This document shows, piece after piece, positions 42,552-51,646 of a DNA stretch of 64,000 bases; position 1 is the first letter of the stretch, and the number at the start of each line of letters is the position of its first letter. A program made the translations under genes and the position numbers. This DNA is from Nonomuraea roseoviolacea subsp. carminata (lineage in GTDB: Bacteria > Actinomycetota > Actinomycetes > Streptosporangiales > Streptosporangiaceae): the NCBI RefSeq assembly GCF_024172185.1, contig NZ_JAMZEC010000001.1, positions 1,302,001 through 1,366,000 on the forward strand, given 5' to 3'. The notes beneath the pieces were generated by a model that saw only the letters and a list, made by a program, of their open reading frames with translations, was not told where the DNA came from and made no database searches.

Positions 42552-43222
42552 ACCGGCCGCCCGCGAACCAGAGGACTCCGATCAGGGTCGTGCTGGCCGA
42601 CGACGAGCGCCTCATCCGGTCCGGATGGGCGGCGATGCTCTCGGTCCACGACGGCCTGGAGGTCGTCGGCCAGGCCGCGGACGGCGTCGAGGCGGTCGAG
42701 GCGGGCGCGGGCGCCGACGTCGTGCTGATGGACGTGCGCATGCCCCGCCTCGACGGCCTGTCCGCCACTCGCGAGCTGACCCGCCGCTCCCCCGCGACGC
42801 GGGTCGTCGTGGTCACCACGTTCGAGAGCGACCAGCTCGTCTGGGGCGCGCTGCGGGCCGGGGCCGCCGGATTCGTCCTCAAGCGCGCCCCGGCGGCCGA
42901 GCTGGTGGAGGCGATCCGGCTGGTCCACGGGCGCGACGCCGTGCTCTTCCCCGACGCGCTGCGCCGCCTCGCCTCCCCGCACCAGGGCTCGGCCACGCGG
43001 CGCCTGCCCGTGGAGCCCACGCCGCGCGAGCTGGAGGTGCTGCGGCACGTCACACTCGGACGGACCAACGCGGAGATCGCCGAGGCGCTGCACGTCTCGC
43101 GGGAGACAGTCAAGACGCACGTCGGCAACGTGCTGGCCAAGCTCGGGGCGCGCGACCGCACCCACGCGGCCGTCCTCGCGTACGAGCTGGGCCTGGTCTT
43201 CGCCGGCGTGGACCCCCTGTGA
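42548..43222 (+). CDS. NarL/FixJ-family response regulator
   Basis: 224 residues. The receiver domain (RVVLADDERLIRSGWAAML, phospho-acceptor Asp in VVLMDVRMPRLDG, Thr in VVVTTF, Lys in FVLKRAPA) is followed by a LuxR HTH (PTPRELEVLRHVTLGRTNAE, HVSRETVKTHVGNVLAKLG). It is translationally coupled to its kinase. Targets are unknown; the divergent membrane protein is an obvious candidate. Confidence 0.93.
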   Translation: MNRPPANQRTPIRVVLADDERLIRSGWAAMLSVHDGLEVVGQAADGVEAVEAGAGADVVLMDVRMPRLDGLSATRELTRRSPATRVVVVTTFESDQLVWGALRAGAAGFVLKRAPAAELVEAIRLVHGRDAVLFPDALRRLASPHQGSATRRLPVEPTPRELEVLRHVTLGRTNAEIAEALHVSRETVKTHVGNVLAKLGARDRTHAAVLAYELGLVFAGVDPL

Positions 43223-43276
43223 GCGGGGACTCCGCGGCGATCCGGGCCTTCGCGGCCCGGGGCGCCGCGGCGGAGC

Positions 43277-44704
<1,428 letters not shown>

Positions 44705-44833
44705 AGCTCCGACGTTATGCCACCTGGGGCGACGGCGAAGGTGGCCGGGCCGCACAAAGCCCCACCGGCGGCACGCCGCTCCGTACAAGCCCGCTTTCCC
44801 CCGTATCCAGCGGGACAGTCAGGGCCGGGGCCT

Positions 44834-45907
44834 TCAGTGGGACAGTCCGAGCCATCGGGCCAGGTCCTCGATCTCCCGGTCGATCTCCGCGGCCATGTCC
44901 TCGGTGAACGGGACGTCCTGGTGGATCGCGTTGACCCGCAGCACCCCGGCCCTGCGGTCGGCGGCGGCGTCCAGCTTGCCCACCAGCCGGTCCCCGTACA
45001 GGATCGGCAGCGCGAAGTACCCCCACCGGCGCTTGGCGACCGGCTTGTACATCTCCAGCTGGTAGTCGAACCCGAACAGCTCCAGGGCGCGCCTGCGGTC
45101 GTGGACCAACCGGTCGAAGGGCGACAGCAGCGCCGCCCGTCCCGTGAACGGCCCGTCCAGCAGCGACGGATCGACCCGCCACTCGCCCCTGACGCCCTCG
45201 ACCACGGCCGGTTCGCCGGCCTCGCCCACGTCCGCCGGCTCGACCGGGAACTGCGTGGTCCGCGCCCAGGCGATGCCCAGGGCCCGCAGCCGCCGCTCGT
45301 CACGCAGGCGCCGCGCCTCCTCCACGGGGACCGCAGGCTCGTCGGGGTAGACGCGTTCCGCCAGGTCCCACAGCCGGTCGTTGCCGCGCCGCCCGGCGAC
45401 GGCGACCTCGCCGAGCATGACCATGCACTCCAGCATCTGGGTGACGTTGCGGTTGTCGGTCCACCCGGTGGACTTCCACGGCACCTCGCAGGTGTCCGGG
45501 AGTTCGCGGGACGGCAGCGGCCCGGCCGACCCCAGCCGGGCGATGATGTCGAGACGGCACGCGTCGTTCGCGCGCACCCACTCCCGCCAGGCCCGTCCCG
45601 GGCTGGGCCTCAGGGCCATCTCCGCGCGGTAGAGCGCCAGATCCTCACAGGGCCGGACGAAGGCCCGCAGTTCGAGCAGCTTCCGTTCCTCCAGCGCGGA
45701 GACCAGCTCGGCCCGGCTGTAGGAGGAGCCGAGGCGGCTCCACGCCACCAGGTCGGCGTTCGGGGCGACAGCGGCGGTCGGATCGATCTGCAGCAGCGTC
45801 AGATGGCGGACGAGATCGAGCAGCGCGGCCGGCCGCGAACCGTCCAGGAGCTGGGCGCGCACGGCGACACGACGGGCATCGGCCGGGGAGAGCCGGTGAG
45901 GGGTCAT
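44834..45907 (-). CDS. Winged-helix DNA-binding protein, YcaQ/AlkX-like DNA glycosylase family
   Basis: 357 residues of the HTH_42 family: LSPADARRVAVRAQLL, HLTLLQIDPTAAVAPNADL, CEDLALYRAEM, PLPSRELPDTCEVPWKSTGW and PLPILYGDRLVGKLDAAADR. The QxD motif of interstrand-crosslink glycosylases is seen as LQID. Members unhook DNA crosslinks or act in secondary-metabolite self-resistance. The start (45907, or 45916) lies only about 33 bp from the left att repeat, so the integrated element replaces its upstream promoter region. Confidence 0.85.
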   Translation of the reverse strand: MTPHRLSPADARRVAVRAQLLDGSRPAALLDLVRHLTLLQIDPTAAVAPNADLVAWSRLGSSYSRAELVSALEERKLLELRAFVRPCEDLALYRAEMALRPSPGRAWREWVRANDACRLDIIARLGSAGPLPSRELPDTCEVPWKSTGWTDNRNVTQMLECMVMLGEVAVAGRRGNDRLWDLAERVYPDEPAVPVEEARRLRDERRLRALGIAWARTTQFPVEPADVGEAGEPAVVEGVRGEWRVDPSLLDGPFTGRAALLSPFDRLVHDRRRALELFGFDYQLEMYKPVAKRRWGYFALPILYGDRLVGKLDAAADRRAGVLRVNAIHQDVPFTEDMAAEIDREIEDLARWLGLSH

Positions 45908-45939
45908 GACCCCCATTGTCCCCAGTGGCAGGCGCTTAC

Positions 45940-45971
45940 CCGACCCTCTCCTTTACCCACCATGTAACAGA
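45940..45971. repeat. Left attachment site (32-bp direct repeat)
   Basis: These 32 bases are identical to 57577-57608. Within them TTAC-CCACCAT-GTAA (45953-45967) forms inverted 4-bp arms around a 7-bp spacer, the layout of a tyrosine-recombinase crossover core. The repeat does not match a tRNA 3' end. It is intergenic, upstream of the YcaQ-like gene. Confidence 0.92.
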
Positions 45972-46005
45972 TGACCCGAGGTCAGCAGGGGATCGTGGGC
46001 TGAGA

Positions 46006-46024
46006 GGAGCCAATCAGGGAGCCA
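46006..46024 (+). repeat. GGAGCCA pair near left end (possible arm sites)
   Basis: GGAGCCA occurs at 46006-46012 and 46018-46024, between attL and the integrase stop. The same 7-mer occurs twice near the right end (57469-57475, 57482-57488). Paired short repeats inside both ends are where integrase or excisionase arm-type sites are expected. Confidence 0.35.
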
Positions 46025-46026
46025 GG

Positions 46027-47160
46027 CTAAGCGGACTTGAAGACGAAGATTTTGTCCATGGCCTGGGCGCCGTCCATGATGACGGGCCGCAGCTCGTGTC
46101 GGTAGATGGTTTCCGTGATCGCCGTACTGGAGTGCCCGACGAGATCGGAGATCTTCTCTATGGCCACTCCCCCGTGGTTGCTCATGAGCGACACGAAGGT
46201 GTGGCGGAGTTCGCGGGGTACCCAGTCGTCGCCGAGTCCCGCCGCAGTGGTGATCTTCCGGAAGTCGTATCGGACCTGAGCCGGGTCGAAGGGAGACCCG
46301 TCACCGTGGCAGAACACCAGGTTGTTGTCCCGCCACGCCTTGCCCGCCGCGAGCCTTTCTGCGGCTTGCCTGACCTTGTGCGCGGCAAGAGCGCTGACGG
46401 CAAGCTTGGCGATGCCGAAGCCGCGCCGCGACTTGCTCGTCTTGGTCTCCCCCTTGTGCCTGTCGGCGCGCAGGACGTAGACGACCCCTTGGCTCAGATC
46501 GACGTCGTCCCACGTGAGTGCTCGGGCTTCCTCCGTCCGGATGCCGGAGAGCAGACACAGCCACACGTAGGCGCCGAGACGCCATTCCGGTTGCTGAGCC
46601 ACCTTGAGCAGGGTGACGGCCTGCTCCAGAGTGAGGCTCTTGCTGGGGCGTCCCTTCTGCCCTTCGGGCGTGTCCACCAGCTCGGCCACGTTGCGGAACA
46701 CCTTGTCGCGACGCTGGGCCATGCGGATCGACCGTCTGAGCAGGTCATGAGTCCGGCCCACCGTCTCGCTTGAGAGATGCGCGGCCAGCGCTTCGAGCCA
46801 TTCGTCCACGTCGTCGGCCGCGAGATCCTTGAGCTTGACCGCACCGATCTTCGGAACGATGTGGTTCGTAGCGAGAGACGTGTACAGCCTGAGCGTGCCC
46901 GCAGACTTGCCCTTGAGACCATGGGCGAGGAAGTCGGTCACGCAGCGCGCCACGGTGTAGCCGACCTCTGCCTTGACGCCCCGTTCCAGGTCACGAACTG
47001 CCTCGATGAGCTTGCTCTTGACCTCTGTCTTCGTCTTCCCCTTTCTCTTCAGGCGCTTGCGCTTCCCGTCCGGCCCGAAGCCGAGCGAGAGGGCTCCCGT
47101 CCAGCCTCCGTTCTCTTCGTAGATCGACCCTTCGTAGCTGCCTATTAAGATCTTCGCCAT
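46027..47160 (-). CDS. int: Tyrosine recombinase (site-specific integrase)
   Basis: 377 residues. About 1-60 is an AP2-like arm-binding region, 65-160 the SAM-like core-binding domain and 175-365 the catalytic domain. Catalytic residues are Arg208 in LSGIRTEEARAL, box II PRELRHTF with Arg319 and His320, His343 in VGHSS and nucleophile Tyr353 in TIYRHELRP. The first His of the usual HxxR is Arg, a common variant in actinomycete integrases. The stop lies 55 bp from the left att core. It is co-directional with xis and traB. Confidence 0.95.
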   Translation of the reverse strand: MAKILIGSYEGSIYEENGGWTGALSLGFGPDGKRKRLKRKGKTKTEVKSKLIEAVRDLERGVKAEVGYTVARCVTDFLAHGLKGKSAGTLRLYTSLATNHIVPKIGAVKLKDLAADDVDEWLEALAAHLSSETVGRTHDLLRRSIRMAQRRDKVFRNVAELVDTPEGQKGRPSKSLTLEQAVTLLKVAQQPEWRLGAYVWLCLLSGIRTEEARALTWDDVDLSQGVVYVLRADRHKGETKTSKSRRGFGIAKLAVSALAAHKVRQAAERLAAGKAWRDNNLVFCHGDGSPFDPAQVRYDFRKITTAAGLGDDWVPRELRHTFVSLMSNHGGVAIEKISDLVGHSSTAITETIYRHELRPVIMDGAQAMDKIFVFKSA

Positions 47161-47245
47161 CAGGCTCCTCTCGACTGGTCATCCCCTGCGCACCCCGGTC
47201 CGCTTTCGAGGCGTACCACCGCGTTCGTGGCGACCGGGGCTTGTC

Positions 47246-47395
47246 CTACGTGCTCTCGCTCTCGTGCCGGCCGATGTACTCATCGATGGCCTTCCGGATG
47301 ATGTAGGCCAGGTCTCTGTCCTGCTTCGTCGCGATCTCTTGGAGCTTCCTGCGGCGCTCGATGTCGAGCCGCAGGCTGTAGTTCTCAGTGGGCAA
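47246..47395 (-). CDS. Small ribbon-helix-helix protein
   Basis: 49 residues from a TTG start at 47395, chosen because GAGGAG sits 5 nt upstream; longer starts would add an unlikely leader. YSLRLDIERRRKLQEIATKQ and then LAYIIRKAIDEYI is a ribbon-helix-helix (CopG/Arc) fold. Located between xis and int, it may control the recombination genes or act as a directionality accessory. Confidence 0.7.
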   Translation of the reverse strand: MPTENYSLRLDIERRRKLQEIATKQDRDLAYIIRKAIDEYIGRHESEST

Positions 47396-47469
47396 TTCGT
47401 CTCCTCGGCTGCGGGCGGGAAGCCCTGTCAAGGAGTCTGCGCCGCACTGCATTACGGTGCAATGCAGTT

Positions 47470-47652
47470 CTATTGATCATTTCGACTTCGGTCCTCCAGA
47501 GACGCGATGAAGTCGGCGAGATGCTGATCGGTAATGCGACGCAATTTGCCGATCTTGACGCTTTTGAGCTGTCCCGTTCTGATGAGTTCGTAGATCTTGT
47601 CTCGACCGACATTGAGCCGCTTGGCTACTTGCTCGACCTTGTATGCCTCCAT
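47470..47652 (-). CDS. xis: Excisionase (MerR-like HTH)
   Basis: 60 residues consisting of one winged HTH of the excisionase/DNA-binding family: YKVEQVAKRLNVGRDKIYEL and then GKLRRITDQHLADFIASLE. Such proteins bend att DNA and favour excision with the integrase. It is upstream of int in the same direction and directly downstream of the GGAC-rich repeat array. Confidence 0.88.
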   Translation of the reverse strand: MEAYKVEQVAKRLNVGRDKIYELIRTGQLKSVKIGKLRRITDQHLADFIASLEDRSRNDQ

Positions 47653-47683
47653 GCCTCACCCCCTTTCGCGGCTACGTTCTGTC

Positions 47684-47760
47684 ATCGTCCGCGCGTCCGT
47701 CCGCGAACGAGTCCTCGCCCTATACGTGCAGACGCGCGCGGACGGACGGACGCGGACGAT
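47684..47760. repeat. GGAC repeat array / imperfect inverted repeat 3' of traB (candidate clt)
   Basis: 47684-47705 and 47737-47760 are near-perfect inverted copies (22 and 24 nt, one 2-nt indel) separated by 31 bp. Each is made of GGAC steps at 4-6-nt spacing, seven in all on the two strands. The array begins 10 bp beyond the traB stop. In Streptomyces plasmids the TraB-recognised 8-bp repeats (clt/TRS) lie at the 3' end of traB. The region also contains TATAC, so it may hold the xis-int promoter or operator. Confidence 0.5.
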
Positions 47761-47769
47761 TACGGATCG

Positions 47770-49605
47770 TCAGCTTCTTGAGGTGACGCGCCAGCGTCCC
47801 CGAGCGACTTGAGTGACCCGTCCGGCGCGCGCCAGGTCTTGCAGCCGTTGGTAGACCCACGTTCGGCCCATGGCGGTTTCCCGCATGAGATCGCCAATGG
47901 ACGCGCCCGCTTCGTCGGTGTTCTCCAGAGCGGAGAGGAGCGTCCTTTCAGCGTCTTCTGAGGTGTCCGATCGCGCATGACGGGGTGACCCTCGGAGAGC
48001 GCCGTCAGCGCCGTCCTGAGAGCCGTCCAGCGCTTCATGAGTGGCGCTGTGGGCTTCCAGGGCCGCCACGGAGATCGCATCTAGCTGCGGGCGATGGGGC
48101 GCGTGACGCTCTGCCGTGCGCTGGACTCCCGCATCGTCCAGAAGGTAGGTCCGTGCCCGCCTGGGCACGTCGTGTTCCGGTGCGCTGACCAAGAACTTGC
48201 CGGGGGCGTCCAATCGGTGGGCATGCCAGCCGGCCTTGAGCATGCCTTGCCCGAGGATGAGATCGACGTCCCGCTGTTCCCGTACGCGGAAGGACACTCG
48301 GACATCCATCTGTGAGCGCACCGCGCCCTTGCCCATGGCGCGTTGTGAGGGGCGTTGGGTGGCGGCCACGATGGTGACGGCGGGGGCGCGTCCGCGTCGG
48401 GCGATGGAGTCGGCGTGGCGGACGGCGCCGGGCGCCTCTTCGACCAGTTCGGCGTACTCGTCTATCAGGATGATCAGGGCGGGAGCGTCCGGCGTCGGTT
48501 CCCAGACGCGAAGGCCCTGACGGGCCAGGTGATCGGCGCGTCCGTCCAGGACGGCCACGGCATCGGCCAGCAGCGCTTCGGCTTCCTGGGGTGTGGTGGC
48601 CAGGCGGTCAAGGCAGGATGCCCACGGCAGGAGTTCCATGCCCCGCTTGAGGTCGATGCCCCAGATGACCACGTCCGAGCACGCGGTGAGATCCCCGAGG
48701 ATCACGTTCACGCCTCCGGACTTGCCGGCCCCTGCCACGCCGCCGACGAGCCCATGGCGCCGCAGTAACAGGACGCGTACGGGGCTCCCGTCCTCGAACA
48801 GCCCCAGCTTGACCGGTTGCGTGACGGACGTGATGGCAGGTCCCGACCAGGTGATCGCGTCCGCATGCGGATCTTTCTCGATCACCCGGACGTCGGCGCG
48901 GTTGGCCAGCTCAGGAACCGGCTGGATGCGAAGCGCACCGCGCCGGGTGCCGAGAGCTGATTCCAGCGCGGGCATCTGCCGGATGGCGTCCTCTACCGTC
49001 TGGCCGCGCGCCAGCTTGAGCCGTAGCCGGTAGCCCCACAGGTCCACCATGGCCGACTGAACGCGTGAGCCCGCGAGGCCGACCGTCTGGGCGATGTCGG
49101 GCCAGGCGGCCAGCGTGCGTTCGACCCGCACCCGGGCGCGGCGCCGGCGGTGCGCCCACCAGGGCACGGCCAGAACCACCCCGCCGATCCCGAGGACCGC
49201 CGGCAGAGGGGCTACAGCCGGACCGATGATCGTGGCCGCTGTCAGCCATGCCCCCGCGAACGCCGTGGTGACGGCGGCGTAGCCGCGCTCGATGCTTCGG
49301 GACAGGTTGACCCAGCGTCCCCCGAACGCCAGCGCACCGGCCAGCATCACCGTGGCGATGGCCACGATGGGCCACCAGTCCGGGTAGGCGGTGTGCAGGA
49401 TGACTCCTGCCAGGAGGGTCAGCGTGGCGACGGTCAGGGGCGCCAGCTCGGACCGGTAGCGCCAGATCAGACGGGCGATGGTGACGATGACCAGGGGCGC
49501 GAAGTCCAGATCGTCGGTAATCATGGCGATCGGCTCGACCCCGTGTCGGCGCATGCGGCGCGCGTTGCGCCGCATCGTGTGGCGCGAAACGCGATGCCGG
49601 TTCAA
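47770..49605 (-). CDS. traB: FtsK/SpoIIIE-type conjugal DNA translocase (TraB-like)
   Basis: 611 residues. A basic N-terminus and three or four membrane helices (about residues 36-150) are followed by the FtsK ATPase with Walker A GVAGAGKSG (289-297), Walker B LIILIDEYAE (377-386) and IVAATQRPSQRAM. The C-terminal 60 residues form a winged helix (ASIGDLMRETAMGRTWVYQR, LARAGRVTQVARGRWRV), the part that in TraB proteins reads the 8-bp transfer repeats. TraB hexamers move double-stranded DNA between mycelia. Its start overlaps the 115-residue gene upstream (ATGA). Confidence 0.93.
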   Translation of the reverse strand: MNRHRVSRHTMRRNARRMRRHGVEPIAMITDDLDFAPLVIVTIARLIWRYRSELAPLTVATLTLLAGVILHTAYPDWWPIVAIATVMLAGALAFGGRWVNLSRSIERGYAAVTTAFAGAWLTAATIIGPAVAPLPAVLGIGGVVLAVPWWAHRRRRARVRVERTLAAWPDIAQTVGLAGSRVQSAMVDLWGYRLRLKLARGQTVEDAIRQMPALESALGTRRGALRIQPVPELANRADVRVIEKDPHADAITWSGPAITSVTQPVKLGLFEDGSPVRVLLLRRHGLVGGVAGAGKSGGVNVILGDLTACSDVVIWGIDLKRGMELLPWASCLDRLATTPQEAEALLADAVAVLDGRADHLARQGLRVWEPTPDAPALIILIDEYAELVEEAPGAVRHADSIARRGRAPAVTIVAATQRPSQRAMGKGAVRSQMDVRVSFRVREQRDVDLILGQGMLKAGWHAHRLDAPGKFLVSAPEHDVPRRARTYLLDDAGVQRTAERHAPHRPQLDAISVAALEAHSATHEALDGSQDGADGALRGSPRHARSDTSEDAERTLLSALENTDEAGASIGDLMRETAMGRTWVYQRLQDLARAGRVTQVARGRWRVTSRS

Positions 49606-49949
49606 CGGGCATCACCCGAATGTGCCGAGTCGGCGAGGTGCTGCGCGTCCAGCTCATCGCGCAGGTAGAACAGCGGGTCCCTCTCGCCGTCATGGTGGGC
49701 GGCCAGCGTGGCACGGCTTGCGGCGATCAGGTTTGCGCGGTGCCGGCGGATGGTGACCAACTCGGCGCGGAGTCGGATGACCTCGGTCACCAGGGCAGGA
49801 GCGTCATCCAGGGCGGCGGTGACGTGCTGCCAGATGTCGTCGAGGGCGGATGCGGAGCGGGCGAACGTGGTGATAAGTCGGCGGGCGATGTGGTGGCGGG
49901 AGATGACCTCCTGAAGGTCGGTGTGCGGGTAGGGGTGTCGGTTGGTCAC
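49602..49949 (-). CDS. AICE-type small helical protein, unknown function
   Basis: 115 residues from GTG 49949, which follows AAGGAGTGATGCC. It is all-helical and charged (ARRLITTFARSASALDDIWQ, EVIRLRAELVTIRRHRANLI). It is translationally coupled to traB and likely an accessory of transfer or spread. I do not recognise a characterised family. Confidence 0.75.
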   Translation of the reverse strand: MTNRHPYPHTDLQEVISRHHIARRLITTFARSASALDDIWQHVTAALDDAPALVTEVIRLRAELVTIRRHRANLIAASRATLAAHHDGERDPLFYLRDELDAQHLADSAHSGDAR

Positions 49950-49979
49950 TAGGCATCACTCCTTCGGTCGGCGGACAGG

Positions 49980-50168
49980 TCACTGGCCGGTGAGCCAGTT
50001 CAGAGCGGCGCTGAGCGCGCGGCGAATGTCGGGGGCGAGAGCAGTGGCGGCCACGAGGAAGCCGCACAGGAGGCACGCGATCGCGTGCCACAGGCGCAGT
50101 CCGAGGAAACGCCAGGCGATCAGGACCACCACCGCGAGGATCACGACCAGGGGAATGGTTACCGTCAT
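49980..50168 (-). CDS. Small membrane protein (Spd-like candidate)
   Basis: 62 residues. ATG 50168 follows GGGAGGTGATG. Two hydrophobic helices fill most of it (TVTIPLVVILAVVVLIAWRF and LWHAIACLLCGFLVAATALA). In Streptomyces plasmids small membrane Spd proteins next to traB promote intramycelial spread; position and form suggest that role here. The longer frame reaching 50312 overlaps the zinc-ribbon gene and is unlikely. Confidence 0.7.
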   Translation of the reverse strand: MTVTIPLVVILAVVVLIAWRFLGLRLWHAIACLLCGFLVAATALAPDIRRALSAALNWLTGQ

Positions 50169-50209
50169 AGGGGCATCACCTCCCTTCAAGTGAGGGATCG
50201 GCAGGGGTC

Positions 50210-50338
50210 TCAGATGCCGTCGTGGCGGGACTTGCGGCGGTGCCAGCGGGCACGGGCCCGACACTTCTGGCAGCGCTTGCTGCCGGAGTCCGGCAGAGCA
50301 CCACACGGGCAACCACGGGTCAGGGGGAAGGTACGCAA
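50210..50338 (-). CDS. 42-residue zinc-ribbon-like peptide
   Basis: A TTG start at 50338 with AAGGAGGTGA upstream opens a 42-codon frame. It has four Cys as CPC and CQKC (TRGCPCGALPDSGSKRCQKC) followed by a strongly basic tail (RARARWHRRKSRHDG). The pattern suits a small zinc ribbon that binds nucleic acid. It lies in the traB operon between two membrane proteins. Confidence 0.6.
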   Translation of the reverse strand: MRTFPLTRGCPCGALPDSGSKRCQKCRARARWHRRKSRHDGI

Positions 50339-50345
50339 CAGACGA

Positions 50346-50573
50346 TCACCTCCTTGCCTTGCGAGTGGTCGGAGAGGAGCCGGAGGGGTCGGGGCGGCGG
50401 GAATGCATGCCGAGCACGCGCCGCGTCACGCGTACGCCCCAAGAGCGGGAGTCGTCGGAGAGGTTCATGCGGCGGTCATCTGCGCGCACGCCGTAGACGA
50501 GCACTGCAAACAGCAGCACGACAGCGAGCGCAGCCAGAAGCGCCAGCATGAGGACCAGCAGGGGCAGGTCCAC
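50346..50573 (-). CDS. Small single-span membrane protein
   Basis: 75 residues from GTG 50573, which lies 2 nt after the stop of the upstream gene. One N-terminal membrane helix (LLVLMLALLAALAVVLLFAV) is followed by a basic cytoplasmic tail (RRVLGMHSRRPDPSGSSPTT). No family recognised. A probable member of the transfer/spread operon. Confidence 0.6.
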   Translation of the reverse strand: MDLPLLVLMLALLAALAVVLLFAVLVYGVRADDRRMNLSDDSRSWGVRVTRRVLGMHSRRPDPSGSSPTTRKARR

Positions 50574-50575
50574 CC

Positions 50576-50923
50576 TCAAGCCCCCTCGGACGGGTCCGGC
50601 AGGATGGAGTCCTGGTACGACATGAGCGCCGCCCAACGGGCGCGACTCGCGTCTGAGATGGCCACCGCCTGATAGCAGACCGGCCCGAAGGACAGGGTTG
50701 CTCGGTGATGCCCATAGCTCATCGCGTCCGAGTCGATCGACGTGCCGAGAATCCGCGCGATGCGGTGGATCTCCGCCTGCCGCTCAGGGTCGTCGCCGTG
50801 CCGGATGCTCACCATGACGTCGATGCCCTGCGGAAGTGGCAGGTCAGGACGGCTGTCCAAGAACGCTGCCAGCGCGCGGAGCCCGTCAACGATCTGAGCC
50901 CGGTGCTCACTGCTGAAAATCAT
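50576..50923 (-). CDS. Hypothetical protein, paralogue of the next gene's N-terminus
   Basis: 115 residues from ATG 50923, preceded by GGAAGGAAGTGATC; GTG 50932 lies inside the ribosome site. The N-terminal motif IVDGLRALAAFLDSRPDLPL resembles the LITGVRTVAEFLDNCVDGLF of the 71-residue protein upstream. Both genes share an almost identical 19-nt translation leader. The middle has a beta-rich HGDDPERQAEIHRIARIL region. Function unknown. Confidence 0.65.
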   Translation of the reverse strand: MIFSSEHRAQIVDGLRALAAFLDSRPDLPLPQGIDVMVSIRHGDDPERQAEIHRIARILGTSIDSDAMSYGHHRATLSFGPVCYQAVAISDASRARWAALMSYQDSILPDPSEGA

Positions 50924-50928
50924 GTGGA

Positions 50929-51144
50929 TCACTTCCTTCCGCGTTGTGCGCCGGCGAGGAGCGGCGCGTCCGGGCAGTTCTCCAGGAAGTCAGCCACGAC
51001 GTGAAGGGCGATGATCAGCAACAGAAGCGCGGTCGCGCCAAGTTCGCCCGGAAACAGCCCATCGACGCAGTTGTCAAGAAACTCCGCCACGGTGCGGACA
51101 CCGGTGATCAGACGCGGATCGTGGAAAGCCTGGAAACCGTGCAT
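50929..51144 (-). CDS. Hypothetical membrane-associated protein with repeated FLD/FLE motif
   Basis: 71 residues from ATG 51144 after GGAAGGAAGTGATCAAG. It contains two related segments, GVRTVAEFLDNCVDGLF and ALHVVADFLENCPDAPL, around a hydrophobic stretch (GATALLLLIIALHVVA). The stop codon lies within the ribosome site of the next gene. It is the first gene of the minus-strand transfer operon and starts 84 bp from the divergent-promoter -10. Confidence 0.65.
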   Translation of the reverse strand: MHGFQAFHDPRLITGVRTVAEFLDNCVDGLFPGELGATALLLLIIALHVVADFLENCPDAPLLAGAQRGRK

Positions 51145-51227
51145 CTTGATCACTTCCTTCCGCGTCTGGGGCTGTAGCAGCCGCTTGTCCTGGCCGAACA
51201 CCCCGTGTAGGGGGTGCTACACGAAGG

Positions 51228-51257
51228 ACCGTACAGGCCCCCCTGCACGGCCGTCAA
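51228..51257 (-). promoter_or_regulatory. Promoter of the minus-strand transfer operon
   Basis: On the minus strand TTGACG (51252-51257) and TACGGT (51228-51233) are separated by 18 bp. Between and around them GTRCAGGGGGSCC is repeated, and GTGTAG/CTACAC forms a small dyad at 51205-51222. These are probable operator copies for an element-encoded repressor. Confidence 0.5.
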
Positions 51258-51316
51258 GGGCCCCCTGTACGAGTCGTGTCTAGTCCCCCCTTGACGAAGC
51301 GCGTACTCTGGCGTCC

Positions 51317-51643
51317 ATGACGAAGGAAGGCGTGAGCGAGGCGGTTGGGTCTGCACTTGAAGACCTCGAACACGCTTTTGATGCAGCAATTACGGCGATA
51401 AATGCGGAATCGGATCACAACGTCGCCTATAACGGGGCGACAGAGCTGGTCGAGACGCTGCGGCGACTCTTTGAGGCTTCGGCAGACCAGCGGGCACGGT
51501 CGGCGGCGCGCATCTTTGAGCAAGAACGCATGTCCTTGGCTGGTCTTGCCGACCGGATCGGAGTCTCGAAAGCCCGCGCGGCTCAACTTATAAAGACAGC
51601 CAAAGACGCCAATGATCAGCGCACAAGCGGGGAGGGCGGCTAA
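51317..51643 (+). CDS. HTH regulator, first of two paralogues
   Basis: 108 residues. A helical N-terminal part (NGATELVETLRRLFEASADQ) leads into a sigma-region-4-like HTH, SLAGLADRIGVSKARAAQLI, near residue 72. No ribosome site precedes ATG 51317, while TACTCT at 51304-51309 could be a -10 placing the start of transcription at the ATG (leaderless). It is paralogous to the protein at 52878-53219. It may repress the divergent transfer operon. Confidence 0.75.
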   Translation: MTKEGVSEAVGSALEDLEHAFDAAITAINAESDHNVAYNGATELVETLRRLFEASADQRARSAARIFEQERMSLAGLADRIGVSKARAAQLIKTAKDANDQRTSGEGG

Positions 51644-51646
51644 TAG

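Noticed and set aside
39914..43222. Long plus-strand open frame covering membrane protein, kinase and regulator genes
   Set aside because: Only the last 224 codons are a real response regulator; the rest is antisense or out of frame to recognisable proteins.
45940..45971. Att repeat as the 3' end of a tRNA gene
   Set aside because: Neither strand shows a T-loop, acceptor stem pairing or a cloverleaf across the junction; no tRNA was recognised anywhere in the window.
51291..51309. TTGACG with TACTCT as a plus-strand promoter for the HTH gene
   Set aside because: The spacer is only 7 bp, too short for a -35/-10 pair; only the TACTCT -10 placing a leaderless start is kept as a possibility.
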